From the NCBI RefSeq assembly GCF_000482465.1, contig NZ_KI519428.1:81917-145916 (forward strand): a stretch of DNA of 64,000 nt, written 5' to 3'. Of the stretch, positions 36,410 through 45,853 are shown piece after piece. The position numbers and the translations under genes were made by a program. Under the pieces are notes generated by a model, which saw only the letters and a program-made list of their open reading frames with translations, was not told where the DNA came from and did no database searches. This DNA is from Runella limosa DSM 17973 (lineage in GTDB: Bacteria > Bacteroidota > Bacteroidia > Cytophagales > Spirosomataceae). The first letter of the stretch is position 1, and each line of letters begins with the position of its first letter.

Positions 36410-37750
36410 TTAAACTAATTCCATTTCACCACGGTATGCTGCACCGGGTTTTGTTGCTTCGAGCGGATGGGTCACGTGCCATTCAAATTCATGACGGAAG
36501 TGACGAATGGCCGCCGCTATTGGCCAAGCTGCGGCATCTCCTAACGGACAAATGGTGTTTCCTTCAATTTTTTTCGCTACATCCACCAATAAATCAATGT
36601 CACGCATGTTTCCTTTGCCGTGTTCGATACGGTCGAGCACTTTGTCCATCCAGCCAGTTCCTTCGCGACAAGGTGAACACTGTCCGCACGACTCGTGGTG
36701 GTAGAAACGGGCAAAGGTCAAGGTATTGCGAACGATACAGGTGGTTTCGTCCATAACAATAAATCCACCCGAACCCAGCATTGTCCCCGTGGCAAAACCT
36801 CCGTCTGACAACGATTCATAGGTCATCAAACGCTTGTCGCCGTTGGCCAGGGTCAAAATAAGATTAGCGGGCAAAATTGGCACAGAAGAACCACCAGCAA
36901 CAACTGCCTTTAAGTGGTGGCCAGGCCGAATCCCACCGCACCATTCGTCGGCGTAAATAAAATCTTCGACCGTGATACCAAGCGGAATTTCGTAAACACC
37001 AGGTTTGTTGACGTGGCCTGAAACCGAAATAAGTTTCGTTCCTGTACTACGACCTACGCCAAGGGCAGCGTAAGCTTCACCGCCATTGTTTACAATCCAA
37101 GGTGTATTGGCGATAGACTCTACATTGTTAACCACCGTAGGGCATTGATAAAGCCCTTTTACGGCAGGGAAAGGGGGTTTATTGCGCGGATTTCCACGTT
37201 TTCCTTCCAACGATTCAAGAAGGGCCGTTTCTTCGCCGCAGATGTAAGCACCACCGCCTGGCTGAACGACCAACTCAAGGTCATAACCCGTTCCCAAAAT
37301 ATTTTTTCCCAAAAAGCCCGCAGCTTTGGCTTCTTCAATGGCCTTTTCAAGGATGTGAATAACGTACATCAATTCACCACGTACATAAATGAACGATTTG
37401 TTGGCTCCAAGCGCAAAACTTGAAACAATCATCCCCTCAATCAACAGGTGAGGGTTGTTTTTCATTAAGTAGTGGTCTTTGAAAGTACCAGGCTCGGACT
37501 CATCGGCGTTGCAGACCAAGTAGCGAGGAACTCCTTCTGGTTTGGCCAAAAAGCTCCACTTCATTCCCATCGGGAAACCTGCTCCACCGCGTCCTCTGAC
37601 ACCTGATTTTTTGACTTCCTCAACGATTTCTTCGGGAGTCATTTTTTTCAATGCCTTTTCTACCGCAGTATAACCGCCCATCTTACGATAGACTTCGAAG
37701 GTGTCGATACCGGGAACATTTATGTGTTCGGTAAGAATTTTTACTGGCAT
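36410..37750 (-). CDS. nuoF: NADH-quinone oxidoreductase subunit F
   Basis: 446 residues. FMN/NADH-binding glycine-rich [27 protein letters not shown], and the N3 cluster motif [12 protein letters not shown]. It accepts electrons from NADH. Pairs with NuoE directly upstream. Confidence 0.97.
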   Translation of the reverse strand: MPVKILTEHINVPGIDTFEVYRKMGGYTAVEKALKKMTPEEIVEEVKKSGVRGRGGAGFPMGMKWSFLAKPEGVPRYLVCNADESEPGTFKDHYLMKNNPHLLIEGMIVSSFALGANKSFIYVRGELMYVIHILEKAIEEAKAAGFLGKNILGTGYDLELVVQPGGGAYICGEETALLESLEGKRGNPRNKPPFPAVKGLYQCPTVVNNVESIANTPWIVNNGGEAYAALGVGRSTGTKLISVSGHVNKPGVYEIPLGITVEDFIYADEWCGGIRPGHHLKAVVAGGSSVPILPANLILTLANGDKRLMTYESLSDGGFATGTMLGSGGFIVMDETTCIVRNTLTFARFYHHESCGQCSPCREGTGWMDKVLDRIEHGKGNMRDIDLLVDVAKKIEGNTICPLGDAAAWPIAAAIRHFRHEFEWHVTHPLEATKPGAAYRGEMELV

Positions 37751-37771
37751 AGTATATCGATGAAATATCTT

Positions 37772-38272
37772 TTAGTCTTTGCTTAATTCGTCAATGATTT
37801 CGTCAATCTTGTCATTGGTCAGGTTCATGTAGTACTTTTCACGAACCTGGAAGACAGGCCCCCATCCGCAGGCAGCCAAGCATTCCACTTCTTTGATGGT
37901 AAACTTGCCATCAGGTGTGGTTTCGCCCGTATTAATTCCCAACTTTGTTTTGAGGTAGCCATATACATCTTCACCACCCATGAGGCAGCAAGGCCCAGTA
38001 CGGCAGTACTCAATGACGTGTTTGCCAACGGGGTCAAGGTGGAACATGGTATAAAACGAAGCCACCTCATATACTTCAATGGGCAAAATGTTGAGCAAGC
38101 CAGCCACATAATCCATTACTTCTGGGCTAACCCAACCGTATTGTTCTTGGGCAAGGTGAAGCAAGGGCAAAAGGGCAGATTTTTGTTTACCCTCTGGATA
38201 GCGAGCTATGATTTCTTTGGCTTTGGCTAGACGCTCGGTAGTAAAAGCAACAGTATGTGTAGTTTCAGTCAT
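37772..38272 (-). CDS. nuoE: NADH-quinone oxidoreductase subunit E
   Basis: 166 residues from the ATG at 38272; a TTG two codons upstream is less likely. The thioredoxin-like [2Fe-2S] motifs are CRTGPCCLMGG and ECLAACGWGP (cluster N1a). It forms the electron-input module with NuoF. Confidence 0.95.
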   Translation of the reverse strand: MTETTHTVAFTTERLAKAKEIIARYPEGKQKSALLPLLHLAQEQYGWVSPEVMDYVAGLLNILPIEVYEVASFYTMFHLDPVGKHVIEYCRTGPCCLMGGEDVYGYLKTKLGINTGETTPDGKFTIKEVECLAACGWGPVFQVREKYYMNLTNDKIDEIIDELSKD

Positions 38273-38284
38273 TTTCAAAGTCGA

Positions 38285-39517
38285 TTAAGCATCCAACTCA
38301 CCCGCAATTACGTTAAGACTACTCATGGTCACGATAGCATCTGAGATAGTGCTACCAACGCACATTTCAGGATAAGCCTGATAATAAATAAAACATGGAC
38401 GACGGAAGTGCAAACGGTAAGGAGTACGTCCACCATCGCTGATTAAGTAGAAGCCTAGTTCTCCGTTTCCACCTTCAACAGCATGATAGACCTCACCAAC
38501 GGGAGCGTCGATTTCACCCATCACAATTTTGAAGTGGTAGATGAGCGCTTCCATGCTACGATATACTTCTTGCTTTGGAGGCAAATAGTACTCGGGAGCA
38601 TCGGCATAATGAGGGCCTTCGGGAAGGTTTTTCAACGCCTGTTCAATAATGCGAAGGCTTTGCCAGATTTCCTCGTCACGAACCATGAAGCGGTCGTAAG
38701 TATCGCCATGTTGTCCAACTGGAATGTCAAATTCAAAATCTTCGTACGAAGAATAAGGATTCATCACCCGAACGTCGTAGTCAACCCCAGCGGCACGAAG
38801 GTTAGGTCCTGTAAAACCATAACTCATGGCACGTTCGGCAGAAATAGCTCCAACCCCAACGGTGCGATCCATAAAAATACGGTTACGGTTAAACAACCGT
38901 TGAAATTCTCTATAAATAGGCGGGAAAGTTGTCAAGAACTCATTGATTTTCCGAATGGCTTCTTTCGACAAATCACGTTCCATACCACCTACGCGTCCCA
39001 TATTGGTTGTGAGGCGGGCGCCGCACATTTCTTCGTAGATTTCGTAGATTTTTTCACGGTATTCGTAGATGTACAAAAAGCCCGTAAATGCTCCTGTGTC
39101 AACCCCCAAGATACCGTTACAAATGATGTGGTCGGCAATCCGCGCCAGCTCCATCATAATAACACGAATGTATTGGGCCCGTTTCGGAACCTCAACGCCG
39201 AGGAGTTTTTCAACCGTCATGTGCCATCCCATGTTATTGATAGGAGACGAGCAGTAGTTCATGCGGTCGGTGAGGGTCGTAATTTGGTAAAACGGACGAC
39301 GCTCGGCAATTTTTTCAAAAGCGCGGTGAATATACCCGACTGTTTGTTCCCCAGCAATGATTTTTTCACCATCCATCGTCAACACGTTTTGGAAAATACC
39401 GTGTGTGGCGGGGTGGGTAGGGCCAAGGTTGAGGGTAGTCAGTTCATTGACGTATTGTACTGGTTCGTCTTTGACAAGAGTACCGCTATTTTTTTTGGCA
39501 ATGTTAGCTTCGGTCAT
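38285..39517 (-). CDS. nuoD: NADH-quinone oxidoreductase subunit D
   Basis: 410 residues, 49-kDa subunit. N-terminal GPTHPATHG forms the quinone site loop; [18 protein letters not shown] and [17 protein letters not shown] follow the family. Separate from nuoC, not fused as in E. coli. Confidence 0.97.
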   Translation of the reverse strand: MTEANIAKKNSGTLVKDEPVQYVNELTTLNLGPTHPATHGIFQNVLTMDGEKIIAGEQTVGYIHRAFEKIAERRPFYQITTLTDRMNYCSSPINNMGWHMTVEKLLGVEVPKRAQYIRVIMMELARIADHIICNGILGVDTGAFTGFLYIYEYREKIYEIYEEMCGARLTTNMGRVGGMERDLSKEAIRKINEFLTTFPPIYREFQRLFNRNRIFMDRTVGVGAISAERAMSYGFTGPNLRAAGVDYDVRVMNPYSSYEDFEFDIPVGQHGDTYDRFMVRDEEIWQSLRIIEQALKNLPEGPHYADAPEYYLPPKQEVYRSMEALIYHFKIVMGEIDAPVGEVYHAVEGGNGELGFYLISDGGRTPYRLHFRRPCFIYYQAYPEMCVGSTISDAIVTMSSLNVIAGELDA

Positions 39518-39535
39518 TTCTTGTTTTACTTAAAA

Positions 39536-40039
39536 TTATCTTCCAAAAAGAGCATCAATTTTATCTTCACGAGTAGCGTCTTCCAACGGATATTCGCGGC
39601 GCATTGGGTGGTAATCCATTTCTTCCATGTTCAGGATACGAATCAGATTAGGGTGGCCATCGAAGATGATTCCGAAGAAGTCAAACGTTTCGCGTTCCAT
39701 CCAATTGGCGCTTGCATATACTTCGGAGGCCGTTGGAATGTGCAAATCGGCTTCTGCCAAAAAGACTTTAATACGTACCCGAAAGTTGTGAATAAAACTG
39801 TGCAAGTGATATACCACACAGTATTCGGTGGCAGGGGTGGTGTCAGGAAAATGTACCCCAGTAATATCTGTTAGAAAGCCAATTTTAAATTCTGAGTGAT
39901 TTTTGAGGTATTCGAGCATTGGAATAATCTGCTCACGCGTGGTAGTCAACGTGAGCAATCCAAATGGCTCTTCAAAATCATATACATCATCCCCAAATTT
40001 CTTGACGATTTCTTCTGCTACTGATTGATTGTTGAGCAT
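39536..40039 (-). CDS. nuoC: NADH-quinone oxidoreductase subunit C
   Basis: 167 residues from the ATG at 40039 (a TTG at 40048 is less likely). The 30-kDa subunit signature ERETFDFFGIIFDGHPNL and MDYHPMRREYPLE are present. It binds NuoD in the peripheral arm. Confidence 0.95.
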   Translation of the reverse strand: MLNNQSVAEEIVKKFGDDVYDFEEPFGLLTLTTTREQIIPMLEYLKNHSEFKIGFLTDITGVHFPDTTPATEYCVVYHLHSFIHNFRVRIKVFLAEADLHIPTASEVYASANWMERETFDFFGIIFDGHPNLIRILNMEEMDYHPMRREYPLEDATREDKIDALFGR

Positions 40040-40063
40040 AAGTCTCAATGATAAAATCGATGA

Positions 40064-40609
40064 TTACTGAATGTTATACGATGCCAAAAGTGCTTGATAC
40101 TCGGCACCATTACGACGGCGGAGTGATTCGTTGTGGGTAAGTTCACGTACTTGCATGATGCCTTCCAAAATTTGCTCAGGGCGAGGAGGGCAACCAGGTA
40201 CATATACATCCACAGGAATGACGCGGTCGATACCCTGCAAAACGCTGTACGTATCGAAAACCCCACCACTTGAAGCACAAGCACCAATGGCAATGACCCA
40301 ACGAGGTTCGGCCATTTGAAGGTAAACTTGTTTCAAGACAGGGGCCATTTTCTTAGCAATGGTTCCTGCAACCAGCAACATATCAGCTTGGCGAGGTGAG
40401 AAACTAGGACGCTCTGAACCAAAGCGAGCCAAGTCATAACGCGAAGCCATGGTGGACATAAACTCAATTCCGCAGCAAGACGTCGCAAACGGTAATGGCC
40501 ACAACGAGTGGCTACGGGCCAAACCTACTACTTTATCAAACGAGGTAGCAAAGAAGCCCGAACCTTCGAATCCTTCAGGGGCTTCTACTATTTTTATATC
40601 AGTTGCCAT
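40064..40609 (-). CDS. nuoB: NADH-quinone oxidoreductase subunit B
   Basis: 181 residues. Cysteines of terminal cluster N2 are in [18 protein letters not shown] and PGCPPRPE. This cluster reduces the quinone. Confidence 0.97.
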   Translation of the reverse strand: MATDIKIVEAPEGFEGSGFFATSFDKVVGLARSHSLWPLPFATSCCGIEFMSTMASRYDLARFGSERPSFSPRQADMLLVAGTIAKKMAPVLKQVYLQMAEPRWVIAIGACASSGGVFDTYSVLQGIDRVIPVDVYVPGCPPRPEQILEGIMQVRELTHNESLRRRNGAEYQALLASYNIQ

Positions 40610-40628
40610 AATTGATGGTTAATCGTTG

Positions 40629-40997
40629 TTATTTTTCCCAGTCTAAAACACCTTTGCGGATAATGTAGTAGAAGCCAGCCAAAAGCAAGCCCATGAATAA
40701 AATCATTTCTACAAATCCTAGCGAACCTAATTTTTGGAAATTGACCGCCCAAGGGTACATAAAAATAACCTCCACGTCAAACAAGACGAAAAGAATAGCT
40801 ACTAGAAAATACTTGATGGAAATAGGAGTACGCGCATCTCCTTTTGATTCGATACCACATTCAAAAGCTTCGTCTTTACGCTCGCTGTTTCGCTTTGGAC
40901 CAATAGAGTGCGTTACTATCATGGTCACCACGATGAAGGCCAATGCCAAGCCTAGTTGAATGAGGATAGGTAGGTAGTCTGAAGGTAAATAATTCAT
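40629..40997 (-). CDS. nuoA: NADH-quinone oxidoreductase subunit A
   Basis: 122 residues, three membrane helices, with KDEAFECGIE (conserved Cys loop near the quinone site) and ILFVLFDVEVIFMYPWAV. First gene of the operon, 32 bases or so after the predicted transcription start. Confidence 0.97.
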   Translation of the reverse strand: MNYLPSDYLPILIQLGLALAFIVVTMIVTHSIGPKRNSERKDEAFECGIESKGDARTPISIKYFLVAILFVLFDVEVIFMYPWAVNFQKLGSLGFVEMILFMGLLLAGFYYIIRKGVLDWEK

Positions 40998-41035
40998 TCG
41001 TATGGGGATTGGTTAATGCAGATTAACTTAATACT

Positions 41036-41067
41036 CAAAATTAGGAATGTCCGTTAAGTAAACCAAA
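41036..41067 (-). promoter_or_regulatory. Promoter of the nuo operon
   Basis: On the minus strand, TTTG (41067-41064), exactly 20 bases, then TAATTTTG (41043-41036). This matches the Bacteroidota consensus TTTG-N19-21-TAnnTTTG in every fixed position. The nuoA ATG is at 40997. Confidence 0.65.
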
Positions 41068-41113
41068 TGTTAGGGCTTTGGTTTTTGAACGGCGCTGTAA
41101 AATTAATAAGAAA

Positions 41114-41136
41114 GGCTTCTGTACACCACAGAAGCC
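41114..41136 (-). terminator. Terminator of the secreted esterase gene
   Basis: Nine-bp perfect stem GGCTTCTGT/ACAGAAGCC with a 5-base loop, followed on the minus strand by a T-rich stretch (TTTCTTATTAATTTT). Confidence 0.7.
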
Positions 41137-41145
41137 CCGAAAATA

Positions 41146-43317
41146 TCAATAATCTATAATAATTCGTCGTGAATCGTTGAGGGTGGTGGACGAAACTTTG
41201 AAAATATATTCTCCATCTGGGAGGTGAGATAAATCCACTACTTTGCGGACGTCCAACACGGGAAGTTTCTCACGGTAAACCACTTGACCCGAAATGTGGG
41301 CGACGGTTATCTGCACATTTGTCAGGTCTTGGAAGGTTTCAATCGCAATTTTTCCGTGACGGCTTGGATTTGGATAAATTATCAAGCCTTCTTCCTCACC
41401 AGCAGGGCGAACGGTTATTTCTGAAGAAAAAGGAGATACACAAGTACGTGAACTCCCGCCCGTCGATGATACAAACGTCACCCGCGAACGGGCACTAAAT
41501 GCACCAATGGATGTTGTTTTAATGGCAGATTGTTTGTTGGGCAATGCTCTGCTACCTTGTTGCCAATCCCAAGAAATGGTCGAAACCTTTGAGTCTGTAA
41601 ACGAATAAATCGTCGAATCGACCGCCGCTTGCACACTGTATGGCCCCGATTGGATGACTGTTGGAGCTTTTACACTGATTGTTTTGATGGTCACTGGAGC
41701 AGAGTTAGCCGAAGAACAACCGTAAATATTTGAAATCTTAGCGGTATATTGACCTGGATTTTTTACTGAAATAGTTCTGCCTTCAAATGAATTGCTCCAA
41801 GTAACGGTATTAACAGAGGAGACATTGACGGAAAGCGCGATGGTTGAGTCAGCACAAATTACTTGTTCGCCACTTGGGGTAATGGTTGGAACGGGTGGTT
41901 CAACGTTTTCGGTTACTGTGATGGGCGCAGTGAGGTAGGTATTTCCAGCGTTATCTTTCATAGTCACTTGGTAGGTACCTGCCCCTTTTACCGTAATAGT
42001 TTGGGTAGTTTCACCAGTACTCCACAAGTAAGAAGAGAAGCCATTAGGCGCTTTTGCATTAAAACTAACAGCAGGGGTATTGCAGCTGATAGAAATGGGT
42101 AAAACGGTTCGTGCCATAACGGGCACGACTGTCGCAAAAAAGCTCGGAGGGAGGGAATTATCCCACGCTCGGGCTACATCCACCAAGCCTTGGCCTTGAA
42201 AGTGGACATTATCGTCTTCGCCGTTTACGGGGTTTTTGGAAGGACGTGGTACTTGAATATTATCGGTGAAAGGCCCACCGTAACATTTGTTAAATGGAAT
42301 ATTAATGACGGCTGTTTGGGCGTCGATCACATCTTGTGACACAAACGAGGAGGTATTGAAGGCGTAGCGAGAAGTGCGTGACAACACCCAAGGAAGTGAA
42401 GATAACACTTCTCCTTGCTCTATGCGAGCAACGTTTACTAAGCCTTGTAGTGAATTTTGGTAAGCTGCTTTTGTTACACGGGCGGCGGCATCGTTTTCTC
42501 CTTGTAACCATAAAACAGCCCGTAATCCTAAGATAGAACCATAATACTGGAGCGATGCTTTGAGGTTAGCATAAGGCATACCAGGTGGTAAGAATACGCC
42601 TGGTACTCGGCTTTCAACGGGCTTGCCGTTGGCGGCATCTAACCAGTTTTGGGTAGAAGTGTCAAACCAAGAGGCGTTCATGAACATCACTGGTACATTT
42701 AGCTTTCTGACGAGCAAGTCGCCTAATGCACCCCAGCACCAAGCGCTGCGTCCACGAGGGCCAATGACCATATTGGCGGTAAGTTGGGCAAAAGATAGGG
42801 TTGGATTATTTGTCTTGTCCGAATTTTGATTATCCCAAGTGACGGCATTGACGCGGTCATCTCCAGCGGCGGGGCCTCCAAAATCGAAGAAGCCTTGGGC
42901 GTTGGATTGGCCTGCAATCAAAAATACTTCCCCAACACCTACCCGACTGATGGCGTCACGCCCTATTTGGTTAGGGCCATAAAATCCCCTTACTTCTAGG
43001 GTGTACCAACCTCCTCGGCCTGTCAAAGTACCTAAAAACGTACCTCCACTGGGATTTGATTGAATGGTAGTCCAGTCAGTGGCTTGTCCTTGTCCTGCGA
43101 GCACAGGAACTAGCCGTGCTTCGATGCGGTCAACCGCTTGGGTATAGTAGCCGCCAATAGAGATAACTGCTTGGTTGGCGTTGTTACGCTGAAAAATGGC
43201 TCTTTCGACGGGAAAAGTAATTTTGACTTGGGCCATCAACGTACCTACTGTCATAAACACAATCAGTAACACATTCAGCCAGCGCCAGTAAGTAGTTGTT
43301 CTTCTCTGCATAATCAT
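41146..43317 (-). CDS. Secreted SGNH/sialate O-acetylesterase-like protein with T9SS tail
   Basis: 723 residues with a signal peptide (WLNVLLIVFMTVGTLMAQ). The esterase domain (about 100-390) has block I FLIAGQSNAQG with the nucleophile Ser, a WLQGENDA block, and a late DDNVHF His motif. Two Ig-like domains follow (GTYQVTM, GQYTAKI). The C-terminus has the Por-type sorting domain (IIYPNPSRHGKI, DGEYIFKV, RRIIID). Enzymes of this layout remove acetyl groups from glycans outside the cell. Substrate unknown. It is divergent from ffh. Confidence 0.88.
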   Translation of the reverse strand: MIMQRRTTTYWRWLNVLLIVFMTVGTLMAQVKITFPVERAIFQRNNANQAVISIGGYYTQAVDRIEARLVPVLAGQGQATDWTTIQSNPSGGTFLGTLTGRGGWYTLEVRGFYGPNQIGRDAISRVGVGEVFLIAGQSNAQGFFDFGGPAAGDDRVNAVTWDNQNSDKTNNPTLSFAQLTANMVIGPRGRSAWCWGALGDLLVRKLNVPVMFMNASWFDTSTQNWLDAANGKPVESRVPGVFLPPGMPYANLKASLQYYGSILGLRAVLWLQGENDAAARVTKAAYQNSLQGLVNVARIEQGEVLSSLPWVLSRTSRYAFNTSSFVSQDVIDAQTAVINIPFNKCYGGPFTDNIQVPRPSKNPVNGEDDNVHFQGQGLVDVARAWDNSLPPSFFATVVPVMARTVLPISISCNTPAVSFNAKAPNGFSSYLWSTGETTQTITVKGAGTYQVTMKDNAGNTYLTAPITVTENVEPPVPTITPSGEQVICADSTIALSVNVSSVNTVTWSNSFEGRTISVKNPGQYTAKISNIYGCSSANSAPVTIKTISVKAPTVIQSGPYSVQAAVDSTIYSFTDSKVSTISWDWQQGSRALPNKQSAIKTTSIGAFSARSRVTFVSSTGGSSRTCVSPFSSEITVRPAGEEEGLIIYPNPSRHGKIAIETFQDLTNVQITVAHISGQVVYREKLPVLDVRKVVDLSHLPDGEYIFKVSSTTLNDSRRIIIDY

Positions 43318-43422
43318 GACGGACGTTTCGATTTTTAAGTTTTTTGCGGCGCAAATTTAAAATTATCGCACTACTTTTCACACTGCTATTCAAAGTTATT
43401 ATGGTTTCCAGACTTGTTTCAC

Positions 43423-43430
43423 TAAATTTG
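43423..43430 (+). promoter_or_regulatory. Candidate -7 element of the ffh promoter
   Basis: TAAATTTG, a perfect TAnnTTTG, 26 bases before the ffh ATG at 43456. The -33 position holds TATG (not TTTG) at 19-base spacing. Confidence 0.4.
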
Positions 43431-43455
43431 TGGCCTCATTTTATTTGCGTTTACT

Positions 43456-44769
43456 ATGTTTGAAAGCTTACAGGATAAATTAAACAAAGCCATTCGAACC
43501 CTCAAGGGGAAAGACAGAATTACGGATATTAACGTAGCCGCCACGATTAAAGAGGTGCGCCGCGCCTTGGTGGACGCCGACGTTAACTTCAAAGTTGCCA
43601 AAGAAATTACGGACAGAATTAAAGATAAAGCCCTCGATCAGAAGATTTTGATTGCGGTTGAGCCTGGGCAAATGTTCGTAAAAATCGTCCATGAAGAGTT
43701 GACTGAATTGATGGGTGGACATGCCGAAGGTATTAATACCAAAGGTGATCCTGCCGTAATTTTGATTGCAGGTCTTCAAGGTTCGGGTAAAACAACGTTT
43801 TCGGGTAAATTGGCCAGCTTACTCAAGCGCCAAGGGCGTCAGGTGTTGTTGGCGGCCTGTGATATTTACCGTCCTGCGGCGATTGACCAGCTGAAAGTGC
43901 TTGGTGAGCAAATTGGTGTAGAAGTATTTGCCGAGCCAGAAAATAAAAATGCAGTAGAAATTGCTCAAAACGCCATTGCCCACGCCAAAAAGTCGGGCAA
44001 GAAAATTGTGATTGTTGATACAGCAGGTCGTTTGGCCGTTGACGAGGTCATGATGCGTGAGGTTGAAAATATCAAAGCAGCCCTAAAACCGTCAGAAATT
44101 TTGTTCGTCGTTGACTCAATGACTGGGCAAGATGCAGTAAATACGGCTAAAACGTTCAACGAGCGTTTGAACTTTGACGGGGTTGTACTTACCAAATTAG
44201 ATGGTGATGCCCGTGGGGGAGCGGCGCTTTCAATTCGCCAAATTGTAGATAAACCGATTAAGTTTATCTCAACGGGCGAAAAAATGGAAGCCCTCGATAG
44301 TTTCCACCCCGATCGTATGGCCAGCCGTATTTTGGGAATGGGAGACGTACTTTCGTTGGTAGAACGTGCTCAACAAGCCTTTGATGAAGACGAAGCGAAG
44401 CGTTTGAACGCTAAAATGCGTCAAAATAAGTTCGATTTCAACGACTTTTTGGGGCAATTACAGCAAATCAAAAAGATGGGTAACGTCAAAGATTTGTTGG
44501 GGATGATCCCAGGTATGGGAAGTGCCGTGAAAGATATGGATATTGACAATGATTCTTTCAAACCGATTGAGGCCATCATTCAGTCAATGACTCCGAAAGA
44601 ACGCGAAAACCCAGATATGATTGACAATAGCCGTAAGAAACGCATTGCTACAGGTAGTGGTACATCTTTACAGCAAGTAAATAATCTTTTGAAGCAATTT
44701 GACGAAATGCGCAAAATGATGAAAAAGATGAATACAATGGAAAAAATGGGTAAACTTAAAATGAGATAA
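43456..44769 (+). CDS. ffh: Signal recognition particle protein Ffh
   Basis: 437 residues, NG GTPase domain and C-terminal methionine-rich M domain. G-motifs: GLQGSGKTTFSGKLA, DTAGRL, TKLDGDARGG. The M domain ends in a Met/Lys-rich tail (KMMKKMNTMEKMGKLKM). It targets inner-membrane proteins to FtsY and the Sec machinery together with 4.5S RNA, whose gene is not in this window. Confidence 0.97.
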   Translation: MFESLQDKLNKAIRTLKGKDRITDINVAATIKEVRRALVDADVNFKVAKEITDRIKDKALDQKILIAVEPGQMFVKIVHEELTELMGGHAEGINTKGDPAVILIAGLQGSGKTTFSGKLASLLKRQGRQVLLAACDIYRPAAIDQLKVLGEQIGVEVFAEPENKNAVEIAQNAIAHAKKSGKKIVIVDTAGRLAVDEVMMREVENIKAALKPSEILFVVDSMTGQDAVNTAKTFNERLNFDGVVLTKLDGDARGGAALSIRQIVDKPIKFISTGEKMEALDSFHPDRMASRILGMGDVLSLVERAQQAFDEDEAKRLNAKMRQNKFDFNDFLGQLQQIKKMGNVKDLLGMIPGMGSAVKDMDIDNDSFKPIEAIIQSMTPKERENPDMIDNSRKKRIATGSGTSLQQVNNLLKQFDEMRKMMKKMNTMEKMGKLKMR

Positions 44770-44781
44770 AACCATTTTCAA

Positions 44782-45270
44782 ATGTTTTTAACGCAGAACC
44801 AATCATTAAACCCCGCTCGGACTTTGCTCCGAACGGGGCTTTTTTTAAGCTTATTCTTGGGAATGGCCCAGGTGAAGGCCCAGTCGGTAGGGTACTACCC
44901 TTGGAATGGCCTGATTTCGGTGAGTACAAATCCTGACAAGGTTTTTTGGCTGGATGCTCGCCTACAAACCAACACGCTGTTTGGAAGTCTTAGTACGGAG
45001 GTGTTGCCTTTGTTTAATTTTAAAAAAACAAGCGCCGCTCAATTTTATGCAGGTGGCGGTGTACGGTTTAATTTTATTGGGGTGTTGGCCAACCAAACAA
45101 AAAATGTGGTGGAAGGCTATTCGCTCAATATCGGAACGCGCGTCTCGCCTTTTAAAACAGTGCCTCAAGTAAAAATTGCTTTAGAAATTGCCCCTTACGT
45201 CGAGCGAAAGTTTGAGTCAGGGATTCTAAAAAGTAACTTTGGGCTGATTTACACCTTTGGAAAAAAATAG
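44782..45270 (+). CDS. Small outer-membrane-type protein, unknown function
   Basis: 162 residues. A signal peptide (TLLRTGLFLSLFLGMAQVKA, cleavage near KAQ) precedes a body rich in amphipathic strands (FYAGGGVRFNFIGVL, YSLNIGTRVSPF, SNFGLIYTFGKK), typical of a small outer-membrane beta-barrel. It starts 12 bases after ffh, and the ffh terminator hairpin lies inside its signal-peptide codons. I do not recognise a family beyond that. Confidence 0.7.
   Translation: MFLTQNQSLNPARTLLRTGLFLSLFLGMAQVKAQSVGYYPWNGLISVSTNPDKVFWLDARLQTNTLFGSLSTEVLPLFNFKKTSAAQFYAGGGVRFNFIGVLANQTKNVVEGYSLNIGTRVSPFKTVPQVKIALEIAPYVERKFESGILKSNFGLIYTFGKK
44811..44846 (+). terminator. Terminator-like hairpin inside the signal-peptide coding region
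   Basis: CCCCG-C-TCGGA (44811-44821) pairs with TCCGA-A-CGGGG (44828-44838), one internal mismatch, 6-base loop, then C and seven T (44840-44846). By shape it is the ffh terminator, yet the frame of the next gene (ATG 44782) runs straight through it. Confidence 0.7.
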
Positions 45271-45276
45271 AGGAGG

Positions 45277-45807
45277 ATGGAAGAAATTGCATTTTATGGC
45301 TTTTCAGCACTTGCAGTGGGGGCAGCACTTACTGTGCTTTTTACCCGCAATGTGATGTATGCCGCCTTGAGTTTGTTTATTACTTTATTGGGGGTTGCGG
45401 CGCTGTTTGTCTTGGCAGGCGCTGATTTTTTGGCAGTGGCTCAGTTACTTATTTACGTAGGTGGGGTTTTAATACTGCTCTTGTTTGGGGTCATGCTGAC
45501 GCACCGAGCCGACCGAACGGATAGCCAACAGGCCAATATTGTCTTAACGACCCACGTAAACCATTTTTGGGGAACGGTGGTGGCGTTGGCCATATTTGGT
45601 GGTTTATTCTGGTTGATTGTTCATGCCAATTTCCTAATTCTACACGGCCCCGACGACGTGATTGACCCAGCCGTTAGAAGTACAACGCTACGTCAGTTTG
45701 GTATTCATCTAATGACAACCCACGTTTGGGCTTTTGAAGTAATCGGTATTTTGTTGCTCATGGCCCTGATTGGCGCTACCTATTTGGCCGTTAAGCGAGA
45801 AAAATAG
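45277..45807 (+). CDS. Orphan NuoJ-like membrane protein
   Basis: 176 residues, five hydrophobic helices, with FLAVAQLLIYVGGVLILLLFGVML, the counterpart of the conserved third helix of NuoJ. It diverges clearly from the nuoJ at 33 kb (loop lengths and C-terminus differ). No other Complex I gene adjoins it: the outer-membrane protein is 6 bases upstream and an LD-carboxypeptidase follows. It could serve a second, differently assembled complex or a Mrp-like antiporter, or be a regulatory leftover. The AGGAGG just before the ATG has no spacing and is probably chance. Confidence 0.8.
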   Translation: MEEIAFYGFSALAVGAALTVLFTRNVMYAALSLFITLLGVAALFVLAGADFLAVAQLLIYVGGVLILLLFGVMLTHRADRTDSQQANIVLTTHVNHFWGTVVALAIFGGLFWLIVHANFLILHGPDDVIDPAVRSTTLRQFGIHLMTTHVWAFEVIGILLLMALIGATYLAVKREK

Positions 45808-45853
45808 GGAAATTAAAACATGATTTTTTGAAACTAAAGAAGCTAGACTTTAC

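Noticed and set aside
45271..45276. AGGAGG Shine-Dalgarno before the orphan nuoJ
   Set aside because: It touches the ATG with no spacing, and Bacteroidota rarely use such sites.
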